Below are positions 1-7,318 of a stretch of DNA of 37,153 nucleotides, one piece after another. The DNA comes from Thiocystis violacea (lineage in GTDB: Bacteria; Pseudomonadota; Gammaproteobacteria; Chromatiales; Chromatiaceae), in assembly GCF_016583575.1 (NCBI RefSeq), contig NZ_NRRG01000049.1, forward strand, positions 1 through 37,153, in the 5' to 3' direction. Made by a program: the position numbers and the translations under genes. The number at the start of each line of letters is the position of its first letter. Position 1 is the stretch's first letter. A model generated the notes under the pieces. That model had not been told where the DNA came from, searched no databases, and saw nothing but the letters and a program-made list of their open reading frames with translations.

Positions 1-101
1 TTCTCTGGGGGCTGGGGGCGATCGGGGCGCATCTTGCCGGTTCCCTGACCATGACGGCGCTCGGTCTGGGGCTGGCGCATCTGTTGATGGCGCGCCTTTG
101 A
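1..101 (+). CDS. crcB: Fluoride channel CrcB/FluC, C-terminal end (partial)
   Basis: Only the last 32 codons are present, read in the frame that ends with TGA at 99-101. They encode a Gly/Ala/Leu-rich transmembrane helix (AIGAHLAGSLTMTALGLGLA) followed by a short basic end (MARL), as expected for the fourth helix of the small dimeric Fluc/CrcB fluoride channel that exports F- across the inner membrane. The identification rests mainly on context: a DUF190 gene follows 37 bp downstream, a pair that recurs in many bacterial genomes. The Phe-box residues and any fluoride riboswitch lie outside the window. Another small membrane protein cannot be excluded from this fragment alone. Confidence 0.6.
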   Translation, partial: LWGLGAIGAHLAGSLTMTALGLGLAHLLMARL

Positions 102-138
102 GGCGCCATTCGACATCTCCGTTTCAGGAGGACACACC

Positions 139-465
139 ATGCAAGGCTGTTTTCTCAAGTTCTACGTGGCGGAGAGCCGCCGTCATCGTCACAAGCTGAT
201 CTATGAATGGCTGTTGGAGGAGGCCAAGACATTCGGGCTGCACGGTGGCTCGGCCTTTCGCGCCCTGGCTGGATACGGCCGGCACGGGCGTCTGCACGAG
301 GACCATTTCTTCGAGCTGGCCGGCGATCTGCCGGTGGAAGTGGGGTTCGTGGTGACCGAGGAGGAGGCGGATCGTTTCCTCGATCACGTCGGTGCGCAAG
401 GCTTGAGTCTGTTCTATCTGCGTGTCCCGGTGGAGTCGGGTTTCACCAACGGGCGCGGATCCTGA
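139..465 (+). CDS. DUF190 (PII-like) family protein
   Basis: A 108-aa soluble protein with the DUF190 pattern: an N-terminal strand (GCFLKFYVAE), a conserved helix (HKLIYEWLLEEAKTFGLHG), GGSAFRALAGYGRHG around residues 36-50, and a C-terminal strand (LSLFYLRVPVE). DUF190 proteins adopt a PII/ferredoxin-like trimeric fold and usually sit next to crcB; their exact role in fluoride tolerance is unknown and may be regulatory. The ATG at 139 is preceded by a strong ribosome binding site (aggagg, 127-132). It lies 37 bp after the upstream channel gene and is probably co-transcribed with it. It converges with the FUN14-type gene, with only 17 bp between the stops and no clear hairpin there. Confidence 0.85.
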   Translation: MQGCFLKFYVAESRRHRHKLIYEWLLEEAKTFGLHGGSAFRALAGYGRHGRLHEDHFFELAGDLPVEVGFVVTEEEADRFLDHVGAQGLSLFYLRVPVESGFTNGRGS

Positions 466-482
466 GGGGGAGGGCGGCCGGG

Positions 483-905
483 CTAGAACTTCAGACCCAG
501 CGCCAGGCCAGCGAGAAAGGACGCGGCGCTGGTCAGGTTATCTCCGACGAAGCCGAAGAATACGCCCGCGCCGGCCCCCATCCAATCGGCCCAGCCATCG
601 TAGTGGACTTCGAGTCCGCTCCAATTCACATCGAGGAGACCGGCGAATTGCAACGCGAAGGTCGCCAGAAGAATGAGACCGATCACGAACAGCGCGATCT
701 TGAAGGCGACCTTGAGCGCGAAGCCCATCGCCAATCCAATCATGAAGGAGAAGCCGAGCTTGAGGAAGAACAGCTCGCTGAAGAGCGCGCCGTCGCTGGT
801 CGTGGGCGGAGCCTCGGCGGCCTTGAGGGTCGATGCCTGAACCAAGGCGAAGGCGAGCGACAACCGCGACGGAAAGGCGGGGACGATGGCGGCGGGAGAG
901 AACAT
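483..905 (-). CDS. FUN14-family membrane protein
   Basis: A 140-aa protein. The N-terminus (about residues 1-30) is hydrophobic and could be a signal or first helix. The core is typical of the FUN14 family: a Gly-rich helix (LGFSFMIGLAMGFALKVAFK), a second helix (IALFVIGLILLATFALQF), the stretch GLLDVNWSGLE, and a final Gly-rich helix (AASFLAGLALGLKF). Eukaryotic FUNDC1 is a mitophagy receptor; bacterial members are uncharacterised inner-membrane proteins of about 100-140 aa. No good Shine-Dalgarno sequence precedes the ATG at 905, so the start is uncertain by some residues. The gene stands alone and runs against the fluoride pair. Confidence 0.75.
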   Translation of the reverse strand: MFSPAAIVPAFPSRLSLAFALVQASTLKAAEAPPTTSDGALFSELFFLKLGFSFMIGLAMGFALKVAFKIALFVIGLILLATFALQFAGLLDVNWSGLEVHYDGWADWMGAGAGVFFGFVGDNLTSAASFLAGLALGLKF

Positions 906-1275
906 GACGGGGGGCTCATTCGACAGGGTGCGCGAAGGGTGCCACGAATCCGCGCCACTGTCATGCCGGCCGCGTCAGGCTGTTAGTGCCTGGTCTCGAA
1001 TTTGCTTATGACTCACCCGCGCCTTGAAAACCTGACCGCGGCGGGCTCGTGGTCGTGGGGCAAGACCTGTCGCTCCCGGCTAGGAGCCTGATCGCAAGCG
1101 GCCTTGCCGGCAAGCGCGCATCCATTCCAGCGTGGTCGCCGCGCTGTCGGGTTTGTCGTCAAGATGACAAACGCGCGCGGTCTGGCGAATCCCCGACCCG
1201 GCGTTCGAAGCCTGGCGGTGGGGCTCGCCACGGGCTCATGCCATTTATTTCCATACCGAGGGAGACGATTCCGCG
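906..1275. other. Intergenic region between divergent FUN14 and orphan genes
   Basis: 370 bp without a convincing gene; short open frames here have no ribosome binding site or family resemblance. It must hold the start signals for the minus-strand FUN14 gene and the plus-strand gene at 1276. The only clear structure is the 22-bp imperfect palindrome at 1151-1172, listed separately. No good sigma-70 or sigma-54 promoter was found. Confidence 0.6.
1151..1172. promoter_or_regulatory. Palindrome with TGT-N10-ACA (NifA-box-like) upstream of orphan gene
   Basis: Perfect outer arms GTTTGTC and GACAAAC enclose an 8-bp centre, which also shows partial symmetry. Within it, TGT (1154-1156) and ACA (1167-1169) are exactly 10 bp apart, the pattern of a NifA upstream activator site. 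Its right half (AGATGACAAA) is identical to that of the stronger NifA-type site at 36005-36020. It lies about 105 bp before the ATG at 1276. A sigma-54 promoter that would confirm NifA control is not convincing here, so it may instead be an operator for another dimeric regulator. Confidence 0.35.
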
Positions 1276-1839
1276 ATGATGCTCGAAACCTATGAAAAAG
1301 AAGAACGCTTTTGGCTCAAGACGCTGTTTGGCGCGACCAGCAAACCTGGGTTGCTGGCCTTCCGGGGCGAGTTCGTCGTGCTGGAAGGTGAACTCAAGTC
1401 GGTCGCCGGCAAGCGCGCTCCGCCCAAGGCGCTGATCAAGCAGGCGGTATTGCTGGCGGATACCGACAAGCTGCATCTGGTGGCAGGCAATTTCGCGAGC
1501 GTCGAGGAATTGCCGGAGTTCGTGGCCCATTTCAAGGGCGATCTCGCCGCCGATGCCGTTCCGCTCTTCTATATCGATAACCTGGCCGAGAATTGCCAGG
1601 TCGAGATCGAGGGACAGCGCTACGTCTTGATCCAGTTCCACGAAGGTCTGGTTTGGAACGAGCTGATGGAAGCCTTCTACGTGGACAAGGCGGATCTGAA
1701 GGGGATGTCGGGGGAGGACAAGGTCGTCGTGGTCCACGAGGCGAGCAAGGACTATCGGCCGGACTATCCGCTCAAGACCCTGGAGGACGTCCTAGCGACC
1801 AAGACCGACGCCAAGCGGATGGGCTGGGGAGCGGTCTGA
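1276..1839 (+). CDS. Hypothetical protein, 187 aa, soluble
   Basis: I do not recognise a family. The protein is acidic and soluble, with no signal peptide, membrane segment or metal motif. It alternates predicted strands (LLAFRGEFVVLEGEL, QAVLLADTDKLHLVAG, KVVVVHE) with helices (SVEELPEFVAHFKG, LVWNELMEAFYVD). Codon usage matches the neighbours and the frame is uninterrupted, so it is very likely expressed. Two adjacent ATGs (1276 and 1279) follow a purine-rich site (gggaga, 1260-1265); either could be the start. It stands alone, between a palindromic upstream element and a convergent hairpin at 1888-1924. The upstream TGT-N10-ACA palindrome hints at control shared with nifU, but this is inference. 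Confidence 0.7.
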   Translation: MMLETYEKEERFWLKTLFGATSKPGLLAFRGEFVVLEGELKSVAGKRAPPKALIKQAVLLADTDKLHLVAGNFASVEELPEFVAHFKGDLAADAVPLFYIDNLAENCQVEIEGQRYVLIQFHEGLVWNELMEAFYVDKADLKGMSGEDKVVVVHEASKDYRPDYPLKTLEDVLATKTDAKRMGWGAV

Positions 1840-1887
1840 ACGGGAGTGGCGTGGATTAGCGAGAAGGAAGGCCGGCCTTGCGTCGGC

Positions 1888-1924
1888 CACCGGCGGTCAA
1901 CTCGCGGGGAGCTGACCGCCGGTG
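1888..1924. terminator. Bidirectional hairpin terminator between convergent genes
   Basis: Perfect 12-bp arms (CACCGGCGGTCA / TGACCGCCGGTG) with a 13-nt centre that can add three more pairs (CTC/GAG). It lies between the stop of the 187-aa gene (1839) and the stop of the minus-strand sulfur globule gene (1950). No U-tract is present on either side. Confidence 0.7.
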
Positions 1925-1949
1925 CCCTCGGCAATCCGGCGCTAGCGCC

Positions 1950-2396
1950 TTATTGCGCGGGCACGCCCTGCGGCGGGACCGGCGCGGGCATCTGCTGAGG
2001 CATCATCCCGTAGGGAGCGCCGTAACCCTGCGGGGCGCCGTAACCGTAAGGCATGCCACCACCGTAGCCGTAAGGCGCGCCGTAGCCGCCGTAGGGTGCT
2101 CCGTAGCCATAGGGCGCGCCGTAGCCATAGGGCGCGCCGTAGCCTTCGCCGTAACCATAGCCGTTGCCACGGCCATAGCCGCGACCATAGCCACGGCCAC
2201 TTCCGCCGCCACTCATGTTCATGTTGAAGTCGCCGGAACCGTCACCGAACATGTCGCCCATGTTGTCCCACATGCCGTTGCCGTTGCCATAGCCGGGACC
2301 GCCGCCGCCCGGACCCCACCAGGCATTCGCGGTAAAAGAAACGCTGGCCATACCAACTACGGCCGCAAGGCCGGCGTACTTAACGATGTTTTTCAT
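1950..2396 (-). CDS. Sulfur globule protein (Gly/Tyr-rich envelope protein)
   Basis: A 148-aa exported structural protein of the Chromatiaceae sulfur globule family. These proteins form the shell around stored elemental sulfur in the periplasmic space. The N-terminus is a Sec signal peptide ([20 protein letters not shown], then TANA) with probable cleavage before WWGPGG. The mature part begins Gly/Asn-rich with [20 protein letters not shown], closely recalling the SgpA/SgpB type of Allochromatium. It continues with [11 protein letters not shown] and a run of GAPYGY repeats, and ends Pro/Gln-rich. An upstream in-frame ATG exists at 2402 and the frame stays open to 2495. The ATG at 2396 was chosen because AAAGG lies 8 nt before it and it directly starts the signal peptide. 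A hairpin sits in the 5' leader. Confidence 0.85.
   Translation of the reverse strand: MKNIVKYAGLAAVVGMASVSFTANAWWGPGGGGPGYGNGNGMWDNMGDMFGDGSGDFNMNMSGGGSGRGYGRGYGRGNGYGYGEGYGAPYGYGAPYGYGAPYGGYGAPYGYGGGMPYGYGAPQGYGAPYGMMPQQMPAPVPPQGVPAQ
2010..2144 (-). repeat. In-frame tandem repeats encoding GAPYG(Y)
   Basis: Degenerate 15-18-bp units inside the sulfur globule gene encode GAPYGY or GAPYG. Two units of 18 bp are identical and head to tail (2103-2120 and 2121-2138, each gtagccatagggcgcgcc on the plus strand). Such arrays change copy number by slippage and explain length variation among sulfur globule proteins. Confidence 0.8.
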
Positions 2397-2424
2397 TGTC
2401 ATTACCTTTGTCATGAAACGTAGT

Positions 2425-2449
2425 GGAAATGCTGTGAACCAGCGTTTCC
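2425..2449 (-). promoter_or_regulatory. Hairpin in 5' leader of the sulfur globule gene
   Basis: Read on the minus strand: GGAAA-c-GCTG, loop gttca, CAGC-a-TTTCC; nine pairs with one internal mismatch. It ends about 28 nt before the chosen start codon, leaving the ribosome binding site free. A 5' stabilising stem is plausible for a mRNA of an abundant structural protein, but an operator function is also possible. Confidence 0.4.
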
Positions 2450-2865
2450 AGCAGGGCGGAATGCCCCGTCCTCCCCAACAGCGATGAGGCGTCAAAGATA
2501 CATCGATCCGCGAGTTCGGTCTCGCTTAGATCGCCAGCCGACTCGATTCAGGAGTGAAATCAGATCAGCGTCCCCTCGGGGCGACTTTGAAGCGTGTATA
2601 AAGTCTGGTCCGTACAGCCAGGAATCAAGGTGCCAATGAAGCCGACACGAGAGGATGCCTGGCGGGGCCTGAGCCAAGACCTGATGGAAATCGTGAAGAC
2701 CTTCCAAAATAGACCTTGTGTTGACGCATGCCGCCGGATGGCTGGATACGCCAATAATGTGAATTCGTTCGAACGGGACGTTTGAGGGTTTGATGGCGCG
2801 TCATCTGAGTGAATATTACTCGGGCGAGACGAAAAGCCCGTTCGTTGTCGATAACCGACAATATT

Positions 2866-2895
2866 AGTATAGGCTACTATTCTGCTTTTTCGCAA
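2866..2895 (-). promoter_or_regulatory. Candidate sigma-70 promoter, minus strand
   Basis: On the minus strand a -35-like TTGCGA (2890-2895) is followed after 18 bp by TATACT (2866-2871), a 5/6 match to the -10 consensus. The predicted start, near 2860, falls on the inverted repeat TTGTCG/CGACAA, which could serve as an operator. It would give the sulfur globule mRNA a leader of about 460 nt, or drive a separate small RNA. The -35 is only a 4/6 match. Confidence 0.35.
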
Positions 2896-2969
2896 GCTAA
2901 TAACCATCGGGCGCGGAAAGCATCGCGCGCGCGGGCGAGGCACGGCTGATGGTTCCGTTGCTGGCCTCG

Positions 2970-4532
2970 TCACCCTGGTTTCGCATGGCCGTCTATGGCG
3001 AGTCGCTTACCCGCGATCCAAACCAAGACAATAACCGGCACCCCGATCAAGCAAGTGAAGACGAAGAACCCCGGATAGCCAACCCCGTTGACGATGGTCC
3101 CCGAGTAGCCGCCCAATAGCTTGGGCAGCAGGGTCATGAGCGAACTGAAAATGGCGTACTGCACGGCGGTGAAGGACACGCTGGTCAGGCTCGACAGGAA
3201 GGCGACGAAGGCCGCGCTGGCGAGCCCAGCCACCAGATTGTCCGCGCCGACCGCGATATAGAGCAGAACCAGATTGGCGCCGGCATTGGCCAGGGCGATG
3301 AAGATGAGCTGGGCCGCCGACGACAGGATGGCACCGAGCATGAGGATGCGCATCACGCCATAGCGGGTCGCCAGCAGTCCGCCGAGCAATCCGCCCGCGA
3401 TGCTGACGAAGACGCCGAAGGTCTTGACCGCCGTGGCGATCTGGGACTTGGTGAAGCCGAGATCCTGGTAGAAGACATTGGATATGACCCCGAGCACGAT
3501 GTCCGAGATCCGATAGAGTCCGATCAGCGCCAGCAGCAGAAGCGCGGTCTTGAGTCCGTAGCGACGGAAGAAATCCAGCGCCGGTTCGAGCCAGGTCTCG
3601 CGGGCCATGACCCGGTTGATGGCGCCCAGGGTCACCAGTGTCCAGCCGACCGCGACGGCGGCGCTCACCGCCAGCACGAAATGCAGCATCTCCAGCAGGA
3701 AGCCGGTCAGCGCGCCGCCACCGGCGGATGTCTTCAGCGCGCTGAAAAAGGCGTCGCCCAGGAAGAAGACCATCGCGAAGGTGGCCGCCGTGACCGCGAA
3801 GACGGCCAGCAGACGCAGATAATCCGTGGGTGCGTAGTGATGGTCGCCGGAGCGATCGGTCACCGGTTCGCGGATCCTCAGGGTCGTGATCAGTCCGACC
3901 AGCATGGTGCTGGCCATGATGAGATAGGTCGTGCGCCAGGCCATGTAGTCGTAGGCGCCGGCCTCCGAGCCGAAGAGATCGGCTAGATAGAGGGCGCCAG
4001 CGCCCGCCACGACCATGCCGATGCGGTAACCGGCGATATAGGTGGAGGACATGAGCGCCTGGAGTCGCGGCGCGGCGGATTCGATCCGGTAGGCATCGAT
4101 CACGATGTCCTGGGTCGCCGCCGAGAAGCCGAGCATCACGGCGGCCAGCGCCATCCAGGTCAGGCTGTCGCCGCCGGTCGCGGGGTCGACGTGGGCCATG
4201 AGCAGGATGGCGACGATGATCGAGGTTTGGGCGACCAGCAACCAGGCCCGGCGCCGGCCGAACCAGCGGGTCAGAAAGGGCACGGGCAGGCGGTCGACCA
4301 GGGGTGCCCAGATGAATTTGAACGAAAAGGCGAGGGCGGCCCAACTGAAGAAGGTCACCGCGTTGCGTTCGATCCCGGCCTCGCGCAGCCACAGCGACAG
4401 GGAAGAGAAGATCAGGAGCAGCGGGATCCCGGCCGAGAAGCCGAGAAAGAGCATGCTGACGACGCCTGGGTCGAGGAGCTCCCGGCCGGTCTGTTTCCAG
4501 CTCCTGGGCTCGGTCTGCGTTGACGGATTCAT
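2970..4532 (-). CDS. ampG: AmpG-family muropeptide permease (MFS)
   Basis: A 520-aa major-facilitator protein with about 12-14 hydrophobic segments. AmpG imports GlcNAc-anhydro-muropeptides across the inner membrane for peptidoglycan recycling. Family features visible: an N-terminal stretch LFLGFSAGIPLLLIFSSLSL, WLREAGIERNAVTFFSWAAL, FKFIWAPLVDRLP, and FGRRRAWLLVAQ after helix 2-3, then SAATQDIVIDAYRIE in the middle of the N-half. The loop around residues 220-320 contains two extra hydrophobic stretches, seen in many proteobacterial AmpG proteins. The start at 4532 has only a distant AAAGGA, so translation initiation may be weak or the start imprecise. It is the only gene between two intergenic regions and is followed by the sulfur globule gene on the same strand. 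Confidence 0.88.
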   Translation of the reverse strand: MNPSTQTEPRSWKQTGRELLDPGVVSMLFLGFSAGIPLLLIFSSLSLWLREAGIERNAVTFFSWAALAFSFKFIWAPLVDRLPVPFLTRWFGRRRAWLLVAQTSIIVAILLMAHVDPATGGDSLTWMALAAVMLGFSAATQDIVIDAYRIESAAPRLQALMSSTYIAGYRIGMVVAGAGALYLADLFGSEAGAYDYMAWRTTYLIMASTMLVGLITTLRIREPVTDRSGDHHYAPTDYLRLLAVFAVTAATFAMVFFLGDAFFSALKTSAGGGALTGFLLEMLHFVLAVSAAVAVGWTLVTLGAINRVMARETWLEPALDFFRRYGLKTALLLLALIGLYRISDIVLGVISNVFYQDLGFTKSQIATAVKTFGVFVSIAGGLLGGLLATRYGVMRILMLGAILSSAAQLIFIALANAGANLVLLYIAVGADNLVAGLASAAFVAFLSSLTSVSFTAVQYAIFSSLMTLLPKLLGGYSGTIVNGVGYPGFFVFTCLIGVPVIVLVWIAGKRLAIDGHAKPG

Positions 4533-4662
4533 CGAGCGATCGCTGCGTCCTTTGGAGAGGGGGCCGCCATGTGGGCGTTGAGGACAGGCCGCTGGCCTGC
4601 CTCGAAGGCGAGAAGGGCGCGAGGATACAGGGATGGTCCGAGCGGCTCAAGGCGCCCTTCGC

Positions 4663-4692
4663 GGACCGCGCCTCATCCATGAGGCGCGGTCC
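4663..4692 (-). terminator. Hairpin terminator after maeB
   Basis: Perfect 14-bp arms (GGACCGCGCCTCAT / ATGAGGCGCGGTCC) with a 2-nt centre, about 20 bp beyond the maeB stop on the minus strand. There is no U-tract. Confidence 0.65.
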
Positions 4693-4712
4693 AGGGCTTC
4701 GGTGAATCCCCC

Positions 4713-6974
4713 TCAGGCGGCCTGGACGACGGCCAACGCGGTCATGTTGAGCAGCCCGCGCACGGAGGTGCTCGGGGTGACGACATGGGCGGCGTGCGCG
4801 GTCCCGAGCAGCATGGGGCCAAAGGCGCCGCCCTCGTTCATGGTGCGCAGCAGGTTGAAGGCGATATTGGCCGCGTCCTGATTGGGCATGATGAGCAGAT
4901 TGGCGCGTCCGGTCAGGCGCGAGTCGGGGAAGCGCGCCTGGCGTCCGATCGCATCGAAGGCCAGGTTGGCGTGCATCTCGCCCTCGACCTCCAGTTCGGG
5001 ATCTTGTCCGCGCAGCAACCGCAGCGCCTCGGTCATTTTGGTCGCGGCCGGCGAGTCGTCGCTGCCGAAGTTGGAGTGCGAGACGAAGGCGACCTTGGGT
5101 TCCAGGCCGAAGCGCTTGACCTCGGCCGCGCACAGCCGGGTGATCTCCGCCAGATCATCGGCGCTCGGGTCGGTCTGGACATAGGTGTCGGCGATGAAGA
5201 GCGGACCGGAGCGCAGCACCACGGCGTTCATGGCCGTGAGCTTGCGCACGCCGGGGGCGGTTCCGATCGCCTCCTCGACATGCTTGAGATGACGGGCGTA
5301 GCGTCCGACCAGCCCGCAGATCATGGCATCCGCGTCGCCGCAGCGGACCATGGTCGCGGCCAGCACGGTCGGATCGTTGCGGATGTACTCGCGCGCCTCG
5401 TCCGGGGCATAGCCGCGCCGCTTGACCTGGGCGTAGAAGGTTTGCCAGTGGGTCTCGAAGTTGGCGTTCTCGCAGGGGATGACGAGGTCGAAATCGCGAT
5501 CCGGGCGGATGCTCAGACCCAACTCGCCGAGCCGGTTGCCGATCACCTCGGGGCGTCCGATCAGCATCGGCCGGGCGATGCCCTCCGTCACCGCCTGCTG
5601 CGCGACCTGGAGCACCCGTTCGTCCTCGCCCTCGGCGAACACCACCCGCTTGGGGGCCACGCGCGCCTGGTCGAAGACCGGCTTCATGGTCATGCCGGTG
5701 CGATAGGCGCGATGGTTCAGCGACTGGCGGTAGGCGTCCAGATCCGCGATCGGCCGGGTCGCCACGCCGCTTTCCATGGCCGCGCGCGCCACCGCCGGAG
5801 CCAGATGCTCCATCAGGCGCGGATCGAAGGGCTTGGGGATGAGGTACTCGGGGCCGAACTGGAGCTGCTGCCCGCCGTAGGCCGCGCGCACGATGTCCGA
5901 GGGCTCGGCCATGGCCAGATCGGCGATGGCGCGTACGCAGGCGATCTTCATCGCCTCGTTGATCTCGCTGGCGCCACAGTCGAGCGCGCCGCGAAAGATG
6001 AAGGGGAAGCAGAGGACGTTGTTGACCTGATTCGGATAGTCCGAGCGGCCGGTGGCGATGATGGCGTCCGGGCGCGCCGCGCGGGCGAGATCGGGCATGA
6101 TCTCTGGCACCGGATTGGCGAGCGCCATGATGATGGGACGATCCGCCATGCGGCCCAGCCAGTCCGCCTTCAGGACGCCGGCCGCCGACAGGCCCAGGAA
6201 GATGTCCGCGCCCTCGATCACCTGCTCCAGGCGGCGCTTGTCCGTCGCGATCGCGTAGCGTCCCTTGTAGGGGTCCATCTCATCGGCGCGGCCCTGGTAG
6301 ACGACGCCCGCGATGTCGGTCAGGGTGACGTTGGCCTTGGACAGACCCATCTCGACCAGCAGATCCACGCACGCCAGGGCGGCGGCGCCCGCGCCGGAGG
6401 TGACCAGCCGCGCCTGGCCGATGTCCTTGCCGACCACCCGCAGCCCGTTGAGGATGGCCGCGCTCACCACGATGGCGGTGCCGTGCTGATCATCGTGGAA
6501 GACCGGGATGCCCATGCGCTCCTTGAGTGCCTTCTCGATGATGAAGCACTCCGGCGCCTTGATATCTTCCAGATTGATGGCGCCGAAGGTGGGTTCGAGC
6601 CGGACGACGGTCTCGATGAATTGCTGCGGATCGCGCTCCTCGATCTCGACATCGAAGACGTCGATGTCGGCGAACTGCTTGAACAGCACCGCCTTGCCTT
6701 CCATCACCGGCTTGGAGGCCAGACTGCCGATGGCCCCCAGGCCCAGCACGGCGGTGCCGTTGGTGATGACCGCGACCAGATTGCCGCGCGAGGTATAGAG
6801 CGAGGCGGCGAGCGGATCCTTCTCGATCTCGCGGCAGGCGGCGGCGACGCCGGGCGAATAGGCGAGCGCCAGATCGCGCTGATTGGCGAGCGGCTTGGTC
6901 GCCTTGATCTCCAGCTTGCCGGGTTTGGGATAACGATGGTAATCGAGTGCGCTCTGGTCGAGATCTTCGGACAT
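4713..6974 (-). CDS. maeB: NADP-dependent malic enzyme with C-terminal phosphotransacetylase-like domain
   Basis: A 753-aa protein, the normal length for MaeB. It decarboxylates malate to pyruvate with reduction of NADP+, in the cytoplasm. The malic enzyme part (about residues 1-430) begins [20 protein letters not shown] and shows [27 protein letters not shown], the metal/substrate site [12 protein letters not shown] (about 159-170) and a Rossmann segment [16 protein letters not shown]. The remainder is a phosphate acetyl/butyryltransferase-like domain ([33 protein letters not shown]). In MaeB this domain binds acetyl-CoA as an allosteric effector and is usually catalytically silent. A Shine-Dalgarno site (CGGAGA) 5 nt before ATG 6974 supports the start. 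It is divergent from the ech operon. Confidence 0.95.
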   Translation of the reverse strand: MSEDLDQSALDYHRYPKPGKLEIKATKPLANQRDLALAYSPGVAAACREIEKDPLAASLYTSRGNLVAVITNGTAVLGLGAIGSLASKPVMEGKAVLFKQFADIDVFDVEIEERDPQQFIETVVRLEPTFGAINLEDIKAPECFIIEKALKERMGIPVFHDDQHGTAIVVSAAILNGLRVVGKDIGQARLVTSGAGAAALACVDLLVEMGLSKANVTLTDIAGVVYQGRADEMDPYKGRYAIATDKRRLEQVIEGADIFLGLSAAGVLKADWLGRMADRPIIMALANPVPEIMPDLARAARPDAIIATGRSDYPNQVNNVLCFPFIFRGALDCGASEINEAMKIACVRAIADLAMAEPSDIVRAAYGGQQLQFGPEYLIPKPFDPRLMEHLAPAVARAAMESGVATRPIADLDAYRQSLNHRAYRTGMTMKPVFDQARVAPKRVVFAEGEDERVLQVAQQAVTEGIARPMLIGRPEVIGNRLGELGLSIRPDRDFDLVIPCENANFETHWQTFYAQVKRRGYAPDEAREYIRNDPTVLAATMVRCGDADAMICGLVGRYARHLKHVEEAIGTAPGVRKLTAMNAVVLRSGPLFIADTYVQTDPSADDLAEITRLCAAEVKRFGLEPKVAFVSHSNFGSDDSPAATKMTEALRLLRGQDPELEVEGEMHANLAFDAIGRQARFPDSRLTGRANLLIMPNQDAANIAFNLLRTMNEGGAFGPMLLGTAHAAHVVTPSTSVRGLLNMTALAVVQAA

Positions 6975-7318
6975 CTGGGTCTCCGGTGGTGGCTTGGTGG
7001 TAGCGCCGGACCTACTGTGCGCCTCCGCGATGTCGCATGATCATGATGCGGCGCAGCAATTCTCCGGCATCTTCTTCCCCGCTGTCCATGCATCCGTGGC
7101 TGTTGCTTCAATGTCCGTGCGCCCTTTGGCTATGGTGCGTCCATGCGGTCCAACCCGAAGCTCTCGAAATGACCGTTTAGAGTCTTGTCGGACTATGCGG
7201 TTTGAGTCGCGAGCGATACCATGCAGCTCGCTCGGCCCTGTTGGTTCGCGCCGTCAGCGGCTCGCGTTGCAAGGCTGCCGCGATCCGTCGACGGATTCTT
7301 CGCTCCAAGGAGCACAAG
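6975..7318. other. Intergenic region between divergent maeB and ech operon
   Basis: 344 bp that should hold the promoters of both maeB and ech. The most evident structure is an inverted repeat, CGCAT-gatcatg-ATGCG, with a nested perfect palindrome CATGATCATG, at about 7033-7049. No convincing -35/-10 or -24/-12 element was seen, and no gene. Confidence 0.5.

Larger units (their letters stand above)
2397..2969. other. Intergenic region between ampG and the sulfur globule gene
   Basis: 573 bp between two minus-strand genes. It should contain the end of the ampG transcript and the sulfur globule promoter. Short open frames on both strands (for example 2594-2785) have no ribosome binding site or recognisable similarity. 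An AT-rich stretch (about 2800-2900) holds a promoter-like sequence (2866-2895) and a small inverted repeat TTGTCG-ataac-CGACAA (2845-2861). Confidence 0.6.

Noticed and set aside
1173-1275. Possible sigma-54 promoter for the orphan gene at 1276
   Set aside because: A GG-N10-GC pair can be found in the run gggctcgccacgggct, but the flanking bases match the consensus poorly (GG instead of TT in the -12 box), so it is not listed as a feature.
2594-2785. 63-codon frame in the gap before ampG
   Set aside because: No ribosome binding site and no similarity; other short frames overlap it on the minus strand, so chance is the simplest explanation.
4785-7040. A 751-codon open frame antisense to maeB
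   Set aside because: It mirrors a certain gene (maeB with all motifs), is rich in His/Asp/Arg/Gly typical of antisense shadows, and has no ribosome binding site or known motif.
7202-7318. Upstream in-frame extension of echA (39 codons)
   Set aside because: The added residues are polar and Arg-rich, and lack a ribosome binding site; AAGGAG and the first membrane helix support the start at 7319.
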